Assembly (NCBI GenBank): GCA_002373085.1
Contig: DFJP01000105.1
Coordinates: 1-8,880 of the forward strand
Source of the DNA: Caryophanales bacterium UBA3668
Lineage (GTDB): Bacteria; Bacillota_I; Bacilli_A; RFN20; CAG-826
Length of the DNA: 8,880 nt
Direction: 5' to 3'
Positions within the stretch are counted from its first letter, which is position 1; every line of letters starts with the position of its first letter. Made by a program: the position numbers and the translations under genes. The notes below the pieces were generated by a model, which made no database searches, had not been told where the DNA came from, and saw only the letters and a program-made list of their open reading frames with translations. Below, piece by piece: positions 1-8,500 of this stretch.

Positions 1-252
1 AAACTCGCCTTTGGTAACCGTATTTTGAAACAACTTGAAACATTCGTTCCAGTTTACGTTGGTTGTGGTGGAAGCGAAACTGAAGCATTTGACTTTATTT
101 TCACAAACAAAATCTTAAAGAAATTCGAATCCTTAAATATCGCTTTCTTAAAAGATGAATTAAAAGAATTACAAGCATTCTTAGACAAGCTTTACGGCAA
201 GAACCAATTCAAATTAGCGCAAGCAAAAATCTCAGCAATGCTTAAAGATTAA
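1..252 (+). CDS. C-terminal fragment of a probable McrB-like AAA+ ATPase (5' end outside window)
   Basis: The frame is open from base 1 and ends with TAA at 250-252, giving the last 83 residues of a longer protein; the TTG at 25 is an internal leucine codon, not a start. The fragment contains a hydrophobic strand (FVPVYVGCGG), then an alpha-helical stretch with the pattern FDFIFTNKILKKFE, then a C-terminal helix ending in KISAMLKD. This layout resembles what I know of the C-terminal lid of McrB-like AAA+ proteins that pair with DUF2357/McrC-like partners, where a KILPKL-type helix is followed by a final K(I/L)..M helix. The Walker A, Walker B and sensor motifs would lie upstream and cannot be seen. 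The next gene encodes a DUF2357-like protein 28 nt downstream, which fits the pairing. The family call is therefore an inference from a short C-terminus plus context. Confidence 0.6.
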   Translation, partial: KLAFGNRILKQLETFVPVYVGCGGSETEAFDFIFTNKILKKFESLNIAFLKDELKELQAFLDKLYGKNQFKLAQAKISAMLKD

Positions 253-268
253 TTAACATAGTTAATTA
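250..268. repeat. Perfect 8-bp inverted repeat across the stop codon of the upstream gene
   Basis: TAATTAAC (250-257) and GTTAATTA (261-268) are exact reverse complements separated by ATA. The left arm contains the TAA stop codon of the ATPase gene, and the right arm lies just before the start of the next gene. There is no T-run after it, so it is not a standard terminator, and the A/T-only core would make a weak RNA hairpin. It may be an operator, an mRNA-stability element or chance in AT-rich DNA. Confidence 0.4.
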
Positions 269-280
269 TTGAAATCATTT

Positions 281-2245
281 ATGGCAACAAGTGGCAAAAG
301 ACTTTTTCGCAAATACATCGATAAGATGAATTCCTTCAACAAAGATAAAAATGTTGAAGCGATTTACGATTCCTTGCTTAATGGAAGGAATTCTTATTTG
401 AGAATGTCAAAAAAAGGTTCATCTCGATTTGACCCAAGATGGATTACCGTTATTGAAGATTGCCTATTTGATTTAGGAGATATTATTAATAACCCAAGTG
501 AAGTGACCGCTATTGATAGTAGTATCACTCCAATTGAACTCGCTAAAAAGATTGATGGCAAGTCCGTCCAACATTTAGCGTCACACTCTCAATATGTCAA
601 AGAAATTGATGAAAATGGCAATGTCATTCCATCAAAGATTTTATCTCACTCTAATGTTCAAGATTTCCATACTTATGAGAATAGATTTATCGCGACTTTT
701 GTTCGTCGATTAGTCCTCTTCATTGAGAAACGTTATGAATTTATTCATAGTAATCTTAATTTAACTAAAGAAGATGTCTTGATGATCAAGAATAAATCTA
801 TCGTTGATGGTCAAGAAGTTGAAATCGAAACTAAAGTGACAATTAGAAGAGAAGAAAAAGACAAGAGTACGGTTGAGGCTAAAGAATATATCGAACGTAT
901 TAAATCAATGAGAGAATACGTCCAATTCTATTACACCTCTCCATTTATGAAGATGATGAAAAATGAACGAGATGTTCGTAAGCCAATCATCCAAACCAAT
1001 ATCTTAAGAAAAAATCCAAAATATCGAAAATGCTATGAAACATTCCTCTTCATTGAAAAATTCGATTCTTTAGGCGTGTCTTATCACTTAAATGAAAATT
1101 ATCAATCTTTCGATGAAGAAGAAAGAAGAAAAATGAATTTCTTAATGTTATCTGGCTTTTTAAGTGCTCAAACAAGAGACCGCATGGAAAGTATTAAGGT
1201 ATCGAATAAAGTTTATAAACCTAAATTCCTTACTAGCATGGATGATGAGATGTTCACCTATGGTGATATCCTTAAAGGTCCAATCGAATTCGTAAGAATT
1301 GATCAAACATATCGCGATTACTTAAGAAGTAAGATTAAGGCTGATTTGCCAGAACATCCAAATAAATACGAAAGAGCGTATTACGAAGAAGAATACGACT
1401 ATAAGAGAGAACAAAAACTCGATTCTCAAGAACTTGATCAACTTATCAACCGTAAGAAAAGAGAAATTGCAGCGTACGAGAAATATCTTGAAAAACTTAT
1501 TGCTCAGCGTGATAAGGAAGAGGCTGAACAAAGAAGAAAAGAACTCGAAGCTATTAAAGCTTATCAAGAAGGTCTTATCGCTCTTAAACGTCAAAAGATT
1601 ATTGAAGAAGCTGAGGCCAATAAGATTCCTTACGATATTAACGATGATATTGAGCCAGAAAGAACCATTGAGGATAATTCCTACTCAGACGAAGAAATTC
1701 CTCTAGAAGAGCCTTCTAGAAGCGAAGAATATGGTTTTGATGCAGTCGTTGAAAACGCTGAAGAAGAATTAATAGAAGAAAACGAACCTGAAGAACCAGT
1801 TTACACTGAAATTTCAACTGATAGTTCTGATAGTGAAGAAAGTGCTCCAATAGTTGTAGAACCTGTTAGTGAATCTATACCTATTAGTGAACCAGTTAAT
1901 GATGAATATCCTGAAGAACTCCTCGATGAAAGTGCATTTGCAGATAACGAAGTCGTCTACTTTGTTTCTGATGATGCAGAAATTAGAGAAGTCAATGGAC
2001 ATAAAGAAATGGTGTACTATTCCTCAAATTATGATGATGAGTTAGATAATGCATCTAATGAAGTCATTCCAAGCGTGGAAAACGAAGAAGTATATCAAGA
2101 AGTGACTGACGTTCCTGAAGAAAACGAGACTCTTTCAGATGAATCTGAAGGTGAAATTGTTTATTATGTCCAAGGAGATGCTGAAGTAATCGAAGTCGAT
2201 GGACATAAAGAATACATCTATAAGGCCGATGATGAGGACAAATAG
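281..2245 (+). CDS. DUF2357 / McrC-like protein with coiled coil and acidic tail, no visible nuclease
   Basis: From the ATG at 281 the protein has 654 residues. An in-frame TTG at 269 would add four residues; ATG is preferred, although neither start has a clear ribosome binding site. Residues 1-320 look like the DUF2357 core found beside McrB-like ATPases: a YENRF motif near 132-136 begins a long helix, and TNILRKNPKYRKCYETF near 239-255 matches the typical '(S/T).(L)...YR...' helix. McrC proteins normally follow this with a PD-(D/E)xK nuclease, but I see no D...ExK arrangement here. Instead residues about 380-447 form a Lys/Glu-rich coiled coil, and 455-654 form a strongly acidic, low-complexity tail with two related copies of a short motif (557-580 and 625-648). 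A role as a non-nucleolytic partner or scaffold of the upstream ATPase is inferred. The gene ends 2 nt before the signal peptidase gene. Confidence 0.65.
   Translation: MATSGKRLFRKYIDKMNSFNKDKNVEAIYDSLLNGRNSYLRMSKKGSSRFDPRWITVIEDCLFDLGDIINNPSEVTAIDSSITPIELAKKIDGKSVQHLASHSQYVKEIDENGNVIPSKILSHSNVQDFHTYENRFIATFVRRLVLFIEKRYEFIHSNLNLTKEDVLMIKNKSIVDGQEVEIETKVTIRREEKDKSTVEAKEYIERIKSMREYVQFYYTSPFMKMMKNERDVRKPIIQTNILRKNPKYRKCYETFLFIEKFDSLGVSYHLNENYQSFDEEERRKMNFLMLSGFLSAQTRDRMESIKVSNKVYKPKFLTSMDDEMFTYGDILKGPIEFVRIDQTYRDYLRSKIKADLPEHPNKYERAYYEEEYDYKREQKLDSQELDQLINRKKREIAAYEKYLEKLIAQRDKEEAEQRRKELEAIKAYQEGLIALKRQKIIEEAEANKIPYDINDDIEPERTIEDNSYSDEEIPLEEPSRSEEYGFDAVVENAEEELIEENEPEEPVYTEISTDSSDSEESAPIVVEPVSESIPISEPVNDEYPEELLDESAFADNEVVYFVSDDAEIREVNGHKEMVYYSSNYDDELDNASNEVIPSVENEEVYQEVTDVPEENETLSDESEGEIVYYVQGDAEVIEVDGHKEYIYKADDEDK
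1949..2020 (+). repeat. Copy 1 of a coding repeat in the acidic tail
   Basis: These 24 codons encode a segment with the pattern E-x-V-Y-x-V-x-x-D-A-E-x-x-E-V-x-G-H-K-E-x-x-Y. About 14 of 24 residues are identical to the copy at 2153-2224, and the substitutions are mostly conservative (V/I, F/Y, N/D). The alternating hydrophobic pattern suggests a small beta-hairpin within an otherwise disordered tail. Confidence 0.65.
2153..2224 (+). repeat. Copy 2 of the coding repeat, at the extreme C-terminus
   Basis: This is the second copy of the motif, 68 codons after the first and ending ten codons before the stop. The block DGHKEYIYK is the best conserved part (NGHKEMVYY in copy 1). Its placement at the very end of the protein suggests a C-terminal docking peptide; that role is inferred. 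Confidence 0.65.
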
Positions 2246-2247
2246 TT

Positions 2248-3210
2248 ATGGAAGAAGATATTAAAGATGTTAATGTTGAATCTTCTTCTATAGAAGAACC
2301 ATCTAATAACGGTAAAAGAATCAAAAGACCTAAAAGCAAGGCAAGAAAAATTATTGAATGGGTTCTCCTAGGTATATTCCTCGTCATATTCGGTGTTATC
2401 GCTGCTGGAACCATTGATTCAATGATCCATGCGAAAGAACATTATGGCGAAAAACTTAAGTTTGGAATTGGAAGCTTTGTCGTTTTGACTAATTCCATGG
2501 AGCCAAAATATAACAAAGATGACGCTCTTATCACTTATAAAGAGGATATGGAGGCTATTGTCTCTGAATTAAAAGCAGTTCCAAATGCGACAATTATCCA
2601 AGATGATGAAGTAAAATTCATCATTACTATGGATATTAACGACACTAATAAAGACCATGGGGTGGATATTACTTTCAAAAACGTCAACATGGGTATTGAC
2701 TGGAGCACATTCGAATTTGTTAATGATTGCTATAAAACTGGTCAAATGATTACAACTGGTTACGTCATGACCCATAGAATTATGGAATTACATGTCGATA
2801 AAACTATCGCATATGGCAACGGAAGATATACATTTGTTACCGCAGGTATCAATCATGGTGGAACCCATTCCTTAATGGGGCAGTATCAATTCGTTACCGA
2901 AAAGAATTACTTAGGAACTGTAAAAGTTAGTTCACAATTCTTAGGACAAATCTTCAAATTTGTCTCCTCTGCTTGGGGATTAATCATCTTATTATTAATT
3001 CCAGCCGCCTACTTAATTGTTGTTTCTGGAATTGATATCTTCCGAGCTTTGAAGGATACTGATGGAGAGGGAAGTAGTGAAACTAGAGTTTCTAATACAG
3101 ATAACTCTAAAAAGATTGAAGGATTAGAAGAGCTATCTGAAGAAGATAGAGAAAGACTTAAAAGAGAATTACTCGATCAAATGATCGAAGAGAAAGGAAA
3201 GAAGAAATAA
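2248..3210 (+). CDS. Signal peptidase I, Ser-His (SipW/Sec11-like) type, enlarged
   Basis: The product is a 320-residue membrane protease expected to cleave signal peptides on the outer face of the membrane. After about 35 polar, basic residues there is a transmembrane helix (about 36-57). The box SMEP (S83) carries the expected catalytic serine, and MTHRI gives H176, the histidine that replaces lysine in the ER/archaeal/SipW branch. Box E is recognisable as YTFVTAGINHGG (194-205) but lacks the acidic residue of the usual TKGDxN..D. A second transmembrane helix (about 244-266) and a charged cytoplasmic tail follow, as in SipW. The Ser-to-His interval of about 93 residues is roughly twice what I expect and contains an insert around 100-165. 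The start is the ATG 2 nt after the previous stop, with GAGG about 9 nt upstream. SipW-type enzymes often serve one or a few substrates; no substrate gene is in the window. Confidence 0.82.
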   Translation: MEEDIKDVNVESSSIEEPSNNGKRIKRPKSKARKIIEWVLLGIFLVIFGVIAAGTIDSMIHAKEHYGEKLKFGIGSFVVLTNSMEPKYNKDDALITYKEDMEAIVSELKAVPNATIIQDDEVKFIITMDINDTNKDHGVDITFKNVNMGIDWSTFEFVNDCYKTGQMITTGYVMTHRIMELHVDKTIAYGNGRYTFVTAGINHGGTHSLMGQYQFVTEKNYLGTVKVSSQFLGQIFKFVSSAWGLIILLLIPAAYLIVVSGIDIFRALKDTDGEGSSETRVSNTDNSKKIEGLEELSEEDRERLKRELLDQMIEEKGKKK

Positions 3211-4764
3211 ATGAAAGGTAACCCATTACTACGTTACTATATTGCCTTATCAATCACTCTTGCGGTGTTTGCGGCTTCTTTCATTGCGGTGTTTATTTCC
3301 GTTTTTGCGCCTGAATTATTCCACGCTGCACAAGGATTTATTACTGTTATTTTCTTTGCTGTGTCTCTTTCTACAGCGATTATTGCAGTCTTTACATTCT
3401 TATTTATTAATGCTCAACTTGCGATGTTTAAACAACTTAAGAGTGAAAATATTTATACACTAGGGCACGAATCATATTTTTTCAATTTATCTGCATTCCA
3501 AAACCGCGTTCTTAGATTAAGAAGAAATCCATCCTTGCATTTTAAAAAGCAATACTTAGTGGCGTTCTCTGCTACTTCTACAGAAACAAGCTATAACATT
3601 TTAAAAACCGATGCCTCGGTTCAATTAAATTATGAAATTTCTAATTTCATTGATGAAAAATATTCATTTGGCAAAGGTTTATTCTCGTTGAAGACAAATG
3701 TTTTTGGATTTAATCGTGGTGTTTTCTTCATCTATATGTTTGGTGTTACTGAAGAAGAAGTGAAAAATGTCGCTACCGAATTAACAAATAAAGTCTTTGA
3801 AATTGTTAAAGAAAAAGATCTAAAGATTTGGGCTCAACCATTCTTTGGAGTTACAGAAGTTGAACCAGATGAAAACCTTACTGGCGCGATTGAAAATGCT
3901 TTAATTGCTAGAAGCAATGGTGAAGCAAACTTCGAATCATTTGTTAAATATACAAAGAAAGAAAAAATTGAACACGAAGATGACTTGTTTGAAGAGATTA
4001 ATTACGCTCTTGAACATGGTGAATTCGTTCCATATTATCAACTTAAGTATAATTTAAAAAAGAAAGAAATTGTTTCTTGCGAAGCTTTAGCGAGATGGAA
4101 CTCTCCTAAGCGAGGTCTACTTACTCCTGGAACATTCGTTGAAAGAGCGGAGGAATTAGGCTTGCTTTCTTCTATTGACATCTATATTTTCGAAGCAGCG
4201 ATTAGAGATGTTTCTAACGCGCTTAAAAGAGGTCGTAGAGTGGTGCCTGTTTCATGTAACTTCTCGTTATATGAATTCTTCTCTCATACATTTATTGATA
4301 CAATTATGAACTTGCTTAATAAGTATCAAGTTCCAACCTCTTTAGTGGAAATTGAAATTACTGAAACAACTTCACAAGTTAACCAATTCTTATCTGTTTC
4401 TGTTATTAAGAAACTGAAAGACACTGGTATTCGAGTCTTAATGGATGACTATGGAGTTGGTTATTCTCAAATTTCTAACTTAAAGAACATTCCTTTTGAT
4501 GCGATTAAGATTGATAAATCTTACATTGATTTAATCTTAACAGATGAAAAGACTAAATCTATCGTTAAATTCCTTATTGATTTAGGTCACGTTAATGGAA
4601 TGGAAGTTATCGCTGAAGGTGTTGAAAAGAAAGAACAAGTTGAAGCTCTTAGAAGAATGGGAATCGATACGATTCAAGGATTCTATTATTCTAAAGCTGT
4701 CTCAATTGATGATTTCCAAGCGTTGCTTAAAGAAAATACTTTCGAAGGAGGTAATCAAAAATGA
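3211..4764 (+). CDS. Membrane-anchored degenerate GGDEF + intact EAL c-di-GMP phosphodiesterase
   Basis: This 517-residue protein probably hydrolyses cyclic di-GMP to pGpG at the inner membrane face. Two transmembrane helices (about 9-33 and 42-66) are joined by a very short outside loop, so any input is likely through the membrane or cytoplasm. Residues about 110-250 have a GGDEF fold, but the signature is replaced by N168-R-G-V-F172, so it should not synthesise c-di-GMP. The EAL domain (about 258-510) keeps every catalytic or metal-binding position I can place: E291 of EAL, N350, E382, D412 and D413 (DDYG), K433, E469 and E472 (EGVE), and Q489. The ATG follows the previous stop directly, with AAGGAAAG as ribosome binding site inside the upstream gene. 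Its end overlaps the next gene by 4 nt (ATGA), which implies translational coupling. The EAL assignment is firm; activity is predicted from residues only. Confidence 0.93.
   Translation: MKGNPLLRYYIALSITLAVFAASFIAVFISVFAPELFHAAQGFITVIFFAVSLSTAIIAVFTFLFINAQLAMFKQLKSENIYTLGHESYFFNLSAFQNRVLRLRRNPSLHFKKQYLVAFSATSTETSYNILKTDASVQLNYEISNFIDEKYSFGKGLFSLKTNVFGFNRGVFFIYMFGVTEEEVKNVATELTNKVFEIVKEKDLKIWAQPFFGVTEVEPDENLTGAIENALIARSNGEANFESFVKYTKKEKIEHEDDLFEEINYALEHGEFVPYYQLKYNLKKKEIVSCEALARWNSPKRGLLTPGTFVERAEELGLLSSIDIYIFEAAIRDVSNALKRGRRVVPVSCNFSLYEFFSHTFIDTIMNLLNKYQVPTSLVEIEITETTSQVNQFLSVSVIKKLKDTGIRVLMDDYGVGYSQISNLKNIPFDAIKIDKSYIDLILTDEKTKSIVKFLIDLGHVNGMEVIAEGVEKKEQVEALRRMGIDTIQGFYYSKAVSIDDFQALLKENTFEGGNQK
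4745..4751 (+). promoter_or_regulatory. Strong ribosome binding site
   Basis: AAGGAGG lies 9 nt before the ATG at 4761 and inside the end of the EAL gene. It fixes the start of the nucleosidase-like gene and indicates strong independent initiation in addition to the ATGA stop-start overlap. Confidence 0.9.
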
Positions 4765-5501
4765 TTGTCGTATTAGGTGCGTCTCATGATGATGTTCTAT
4801 ATTTCGATCGTGTTCTTTTAAATAGAAAAGAAGAACTTATCCTTAATAAATTTAAGGCATCAACAGGTACTATTTTCAATCAAGAAGTTTTGGTTATTTC
4901 TGGTTTATATAGTTCTGCTTTAACAAGCGCTGTTGTGACATATATTCTTCAAAAACACTATATTGACTTAGTTATCTGCGTTGGTAGATGCTTTGGATTA
5001 GATAAAGGAGTTGCCACTGGTGACATTGTTATCTCTAGTTCGATTATCGACACTAATATTGACTTAACTTCAATTTCAAATGTCGGACTAGGAGAAATTC
5101 CGGGATTTAAAAGAGAGTATAAAGTTCAAAACGATATTATTACTTACCTAAAGAAAGGTATTGCTAAAAGAACATACGTTACTTCTTATAACGCTTATTT
5201 CCTTTCTACCGATAACTTATCTGAGGAAGCAACTAGATTAATTTATCAAAAAAAGCATGTTTTCGGCATTAGTGACGAAAAGATTGTTGTTGATCATAAC
5301 TCAAGTGGTGCTGCTTTGGCAGCAAACATTAAAGATGTTCCTTTCGTAAGTATCAAAGTTGTACAAAATTCTTTAAATGAAAATACAAAAGTAGATGACT
5401 ATCTAAAAGTCCTTGAACGTTATATTGATTTAGGAAAAGCTGTAGCTGCTACTATCGGAGATATTGGTAGAAACGATGTCTTAAGAGGAGGACAATTCTA
5501 A
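4761..5501 (+). CDS. Nucleoside phosphorylase / MTA-SAH nucleosidase-fold protein, catalytic residues replaced
   Basis: The 246-residue product aligns by eye along its whole length with Pfs/MTAN-type nucleosidases (about 230 residues). The N-terminal strand VVLGASHDDV matches IIGAMEEEV; VICVGRCFGL (71-80) matches the VNTGSAGGL-type glycine loop; TGDIVIS (86-92) matches VGDIVVS; and LGEIPGF (110-116) matches the GQLPG loop. The residues that drive catalysis differ: the MEA/MES motif (Met and catalytic Glu) is H179-N180-S181, the catalytic Asp of the ..ISD motif is N203 in VVQN, and the first catalytic Glu is D11. Loss of both the ribose-binding Glu and the general-acid Asp predicts no ordinary hydrolase activity. 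A nucleotide- or nucleoside-binding sensor role is inferred from its position between two c-di-GMP-domain genes. It overlaps the upstream gene by 4 nt and the downstream gene by 1 nt. Confidence 0.82.
   Translation: MIVVLGASHDDVLYFDRVLLNRKEELILNKFKASTGTIFNQEVLVISGLYSSALTSAVVTYILQKHYIDLVICVGRCFGLDKGVATGDIVISSSIIDTNIDLTSISNVGLGEIPGFKREYKVQNDIITYLKKGIAKRTYVTSYNAYFLSTDNLSEEATRLIYQKKHVFGISDEKIVVDHNSSGAALAANIKDVPFVSIKVVQNSLNENTKVDDYLKVLERYIDLGKAVAATIGDIGRNDVLRGGQF
5484..5491 (+). promoter_or_regulatory. Strong ribosome binding site
   Basis: AGAGGAGG lies 9 nt upstream of the ATG at 5501, within the last codons of the nucleosidase-like gene. It supports the 5501 start, which overlaps the previous TAA by one base (TAATG). 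Confidence 0.88.
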
Positions 5502-8500
5502 TGGAAAGAAACAAAAAGAAAAATAGTATTAAAACTATTTTGAAGTCGTTCTCTTTGCTCCCAGTCTTTATGGCGGTTTTAGCCTCCTTAATCATTGCTC
5601 CTTTAGCTGTGGTTTATGTCATTAAAGAAGACATTGCCTTTTTAATTGTCGCAGTTGTTATTTTAGTCTTCCTTTTATTTGGATATGTTTTTGTTATTTT
5701 CTATATCTCGAGAATGGTTAGAGAAATCTTCTTTAATCAAATCTACGCAAAGACATACCGTAACTTTAAAAAGATTATTAAAAATGACATTAGTTTTGAA
5801 AGATACGATGACCAAAATATCGTTGAAATCGATGAATTAAATGAAATGGTCGATGATTTAAAAAAGAAACTCGATGGTGGATTCCTTGTTATTAGAGAGC
5901 AAGACTATTCATCTTTGAATTTAGAATATATCGATAAGTCAAAGAAGCTCATTACTTTTGAATCATTCAAAAAGAATATTGCTCATATCATCTATTTATC
6001 TCAATCATTCCGTAATATGGTTATCTCTATTTCTTATCCAATCAATCGTCCTTTAGAAGAAGAGGACAAGGATAGAATTCTTAACCTATACGCAAAAGTA
6101 TTTGAAGATTATTCAAATCCTCTATTTATTTATGGTGAAGATGGTAAGAGTTTATTAATTTATCTTCCTGTTATTTCTTCATTAAGTAGAGTTAAAGAAC
6201 AATTAGAACTCTCCTTACCTGATAGCGGTGTTGTTGTTAGAGGCGTTAACGGATTAGAGAATTATTCTCCTAAATTCGCTGCAGTTGTTTATCCATATTC
6301 CACTGAAGAATATATTTTAAGCGACTTAAGATACGCGAAAAGACAGGACAAAGAAATTAACTTCTTTATTCCAAATAGAACTGAAAGAAATAGTGAAAAA
6401 GACACTTTGATGAATACTTCAATGAATGTCAACTATATGTCAAAAATTGTCTCATGTATTTATGAACTTAACTATGACACAGTTGATAACGAAAAGAACA
6501 TTAAGGTCTTAAAGAAATTAGTTAACGATTTAGCAAGTTATCACAATATCGATGAAGCAGGCATTATATATTATAATGAAGCGATTAAAGCTTACATGCC
6601 TTATGTCACTGCTGATAATTCTAACTTATTTAAAGTTGGAGATAAGATTGATCCGTATTTTGTTAACTTATTAGCGAATAATGCTGATCCTGATAATTCG
6701 TATTATTTCTTTAGTAGAAATCACGCTAATAACCTTTTGGGTCGTCAATTCGATTTATATGGAATTACTAGTGGATTTTATCAATTAGCAAGAAATAGAA
6801 GCGGATTTCCGATTTCTTTAGTTTACTTCTTTAATAGAAAAGGAGTTTTGAACCTCAATTCTTATTTAAGAGAATCTTTCTTTGTTATCTGTTCTAGATT
6901 ATCTGGTTACTTTAATCAAAAAGAAGGAGCGGATTATGTTGATGTCCGTAATTCTGAAAATGAATACATCCTCTCTATGAGTGATTATATGATGTATAAA
7001 GTCAATGATGATTTTAACCTCGTTTATCTTTCTAACGGATTAAAGAAAGCATTCCCAAAAGCCGAAGTTGGTAAACCATGTCATAAATGTTTTTATGGCT
7101 TAGACAGACCATGTCACGATTGTCCAATTAAAACATATAAGAAAAAGAGCGCAACCATTAATAAGAGCGGTTATGATATTTCCTTAACATTAAATGACCG
7201 TAAGAGTCCTTTACGTACTTTGTTATGCACTAGAAATGATTCTAGTAGTGAAATTAACACGAAAGACTTATTCGATAGAGAATTCCTCACCTTCTCTTAT
7301 TTATCACTCTTAAATACCCTTAAAAACGAATATTACTCAAATGGTCGTGGATATATTCTTTTAATTAGTATTGATAATAGTGAAGACTTTATTTCTTCTC
7401 AAGGCAGTGAAGGCTTCTTATTTGCAACTAGATGCTTAATTAGAAATATTAAGAACAAATTAAAAACTAATGATGTCTTTATCTATAACCCAACCACTTT
7501 AGCGATTCACCTTGCTAATAAAGGTCACGCAGATATTTTAAATATCTGTGAAAATATTTACGAACTCTCAAAAGAACATTATTTTGATGATGGAAGTAAA
7601 GACAAATTTAATTTAACTTATTTACCAATAGGTTATCCACGTGGATACGCATCTGCGGATGATTTTATTAGACATATGACTGATGTTTATCACAACACTA
7701 GCTACGATAGAAACAAAGACTTTATTTACTTCTGCGACTATCCAATTAGCCGTAGTGCTTCTAAACGTGACTTCATGCTTTCAGTTATTGAAAACGAATT
7801 CTCTGGTCAAACATCTAACTCAGTTAATCTTCAACCAATCGTTTCAGTTAAGAATCGTCATATCTTCGGTGCTGAAATTCTTCTCCGTATTAACGACGTT
7901 CATAGAAATATCTTCTTTAACGCTGAAGAGATTTCCCGTATCGCTGAAAGCGAAAATAAGACTCATATCATTACAGAGTCTATCGTTAACTTTGTTGGTA
8001 AGCTTTATAAAGATTATGGCAAGAGCATCTTTAAGCTTCATGATTTCGGTCGTATCGCTATTAACATCGACCAAACTTACTTAAAAGATCCTAACTTAAT
8101 CAAAGCGGTTATTAAACTTTGCGAAGCAAATAATCTTCCAAATAACTTCATCTCATTTGAAATTCCAGAAGAGATGATTCCTGATAACATCGATAAGATT
8201 AAGAGATTTGCTGACGAATTATCTAACTATCATATCTATTTCTCTGTTGATAGATATACAGGTGCGTATATTGGTAGTGAAAAACTTAAAGATCTTGGCT
8301 TTAACGAAGTTAAGATTGCTCGTGACTTAATTACCAAGATTGATAAAGATCCAATTCAACTCAAGGCAGTTGCTGATATTGTTAAAAATGCGAAAAACGT
8401 CGGTATCTCTATTGCTTGCGTTGGTGTTGAAAATGAAGCACAATTCAAAGCACTTAAGAATCTTGATAGTGAAATGGTTGTCCAAGGTTACTACTTGTAT

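Noticed and set aside
25..252. A complete 75-residue gene starting at TTG 25
   Set aside because: The frame is open to base 1 and no ribosome binding site precedes TTG 25; the sequence reads as the C-terminal end of a longer protein.
269..280. TTG start codon at 269 for the DUF2357-like protein
   Set aside because: ATG at 281 is in the same frame four codons later, and no ribosome binding site favours the TTG; the difference is only four residues.
1322..2414. Open frames on the minus strand (1322-1594, 1814-2002, 2064-2414) and a second + frame at 1434-1706
   Set aside because: They lie within real genes, have low-complexity Phe/Leu/Ile-rich translations complementary to Glu/Lys-rich coding sequence, and show no motifs or ribosome binding sites.
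7683..8084. 133-codon + frame and 76-codon - frame inside the EAL region of the large protein
   Set aside because: The main frame is clearly coding here (EAL motifs on both sides); the alternative translations have no recognisable domain.
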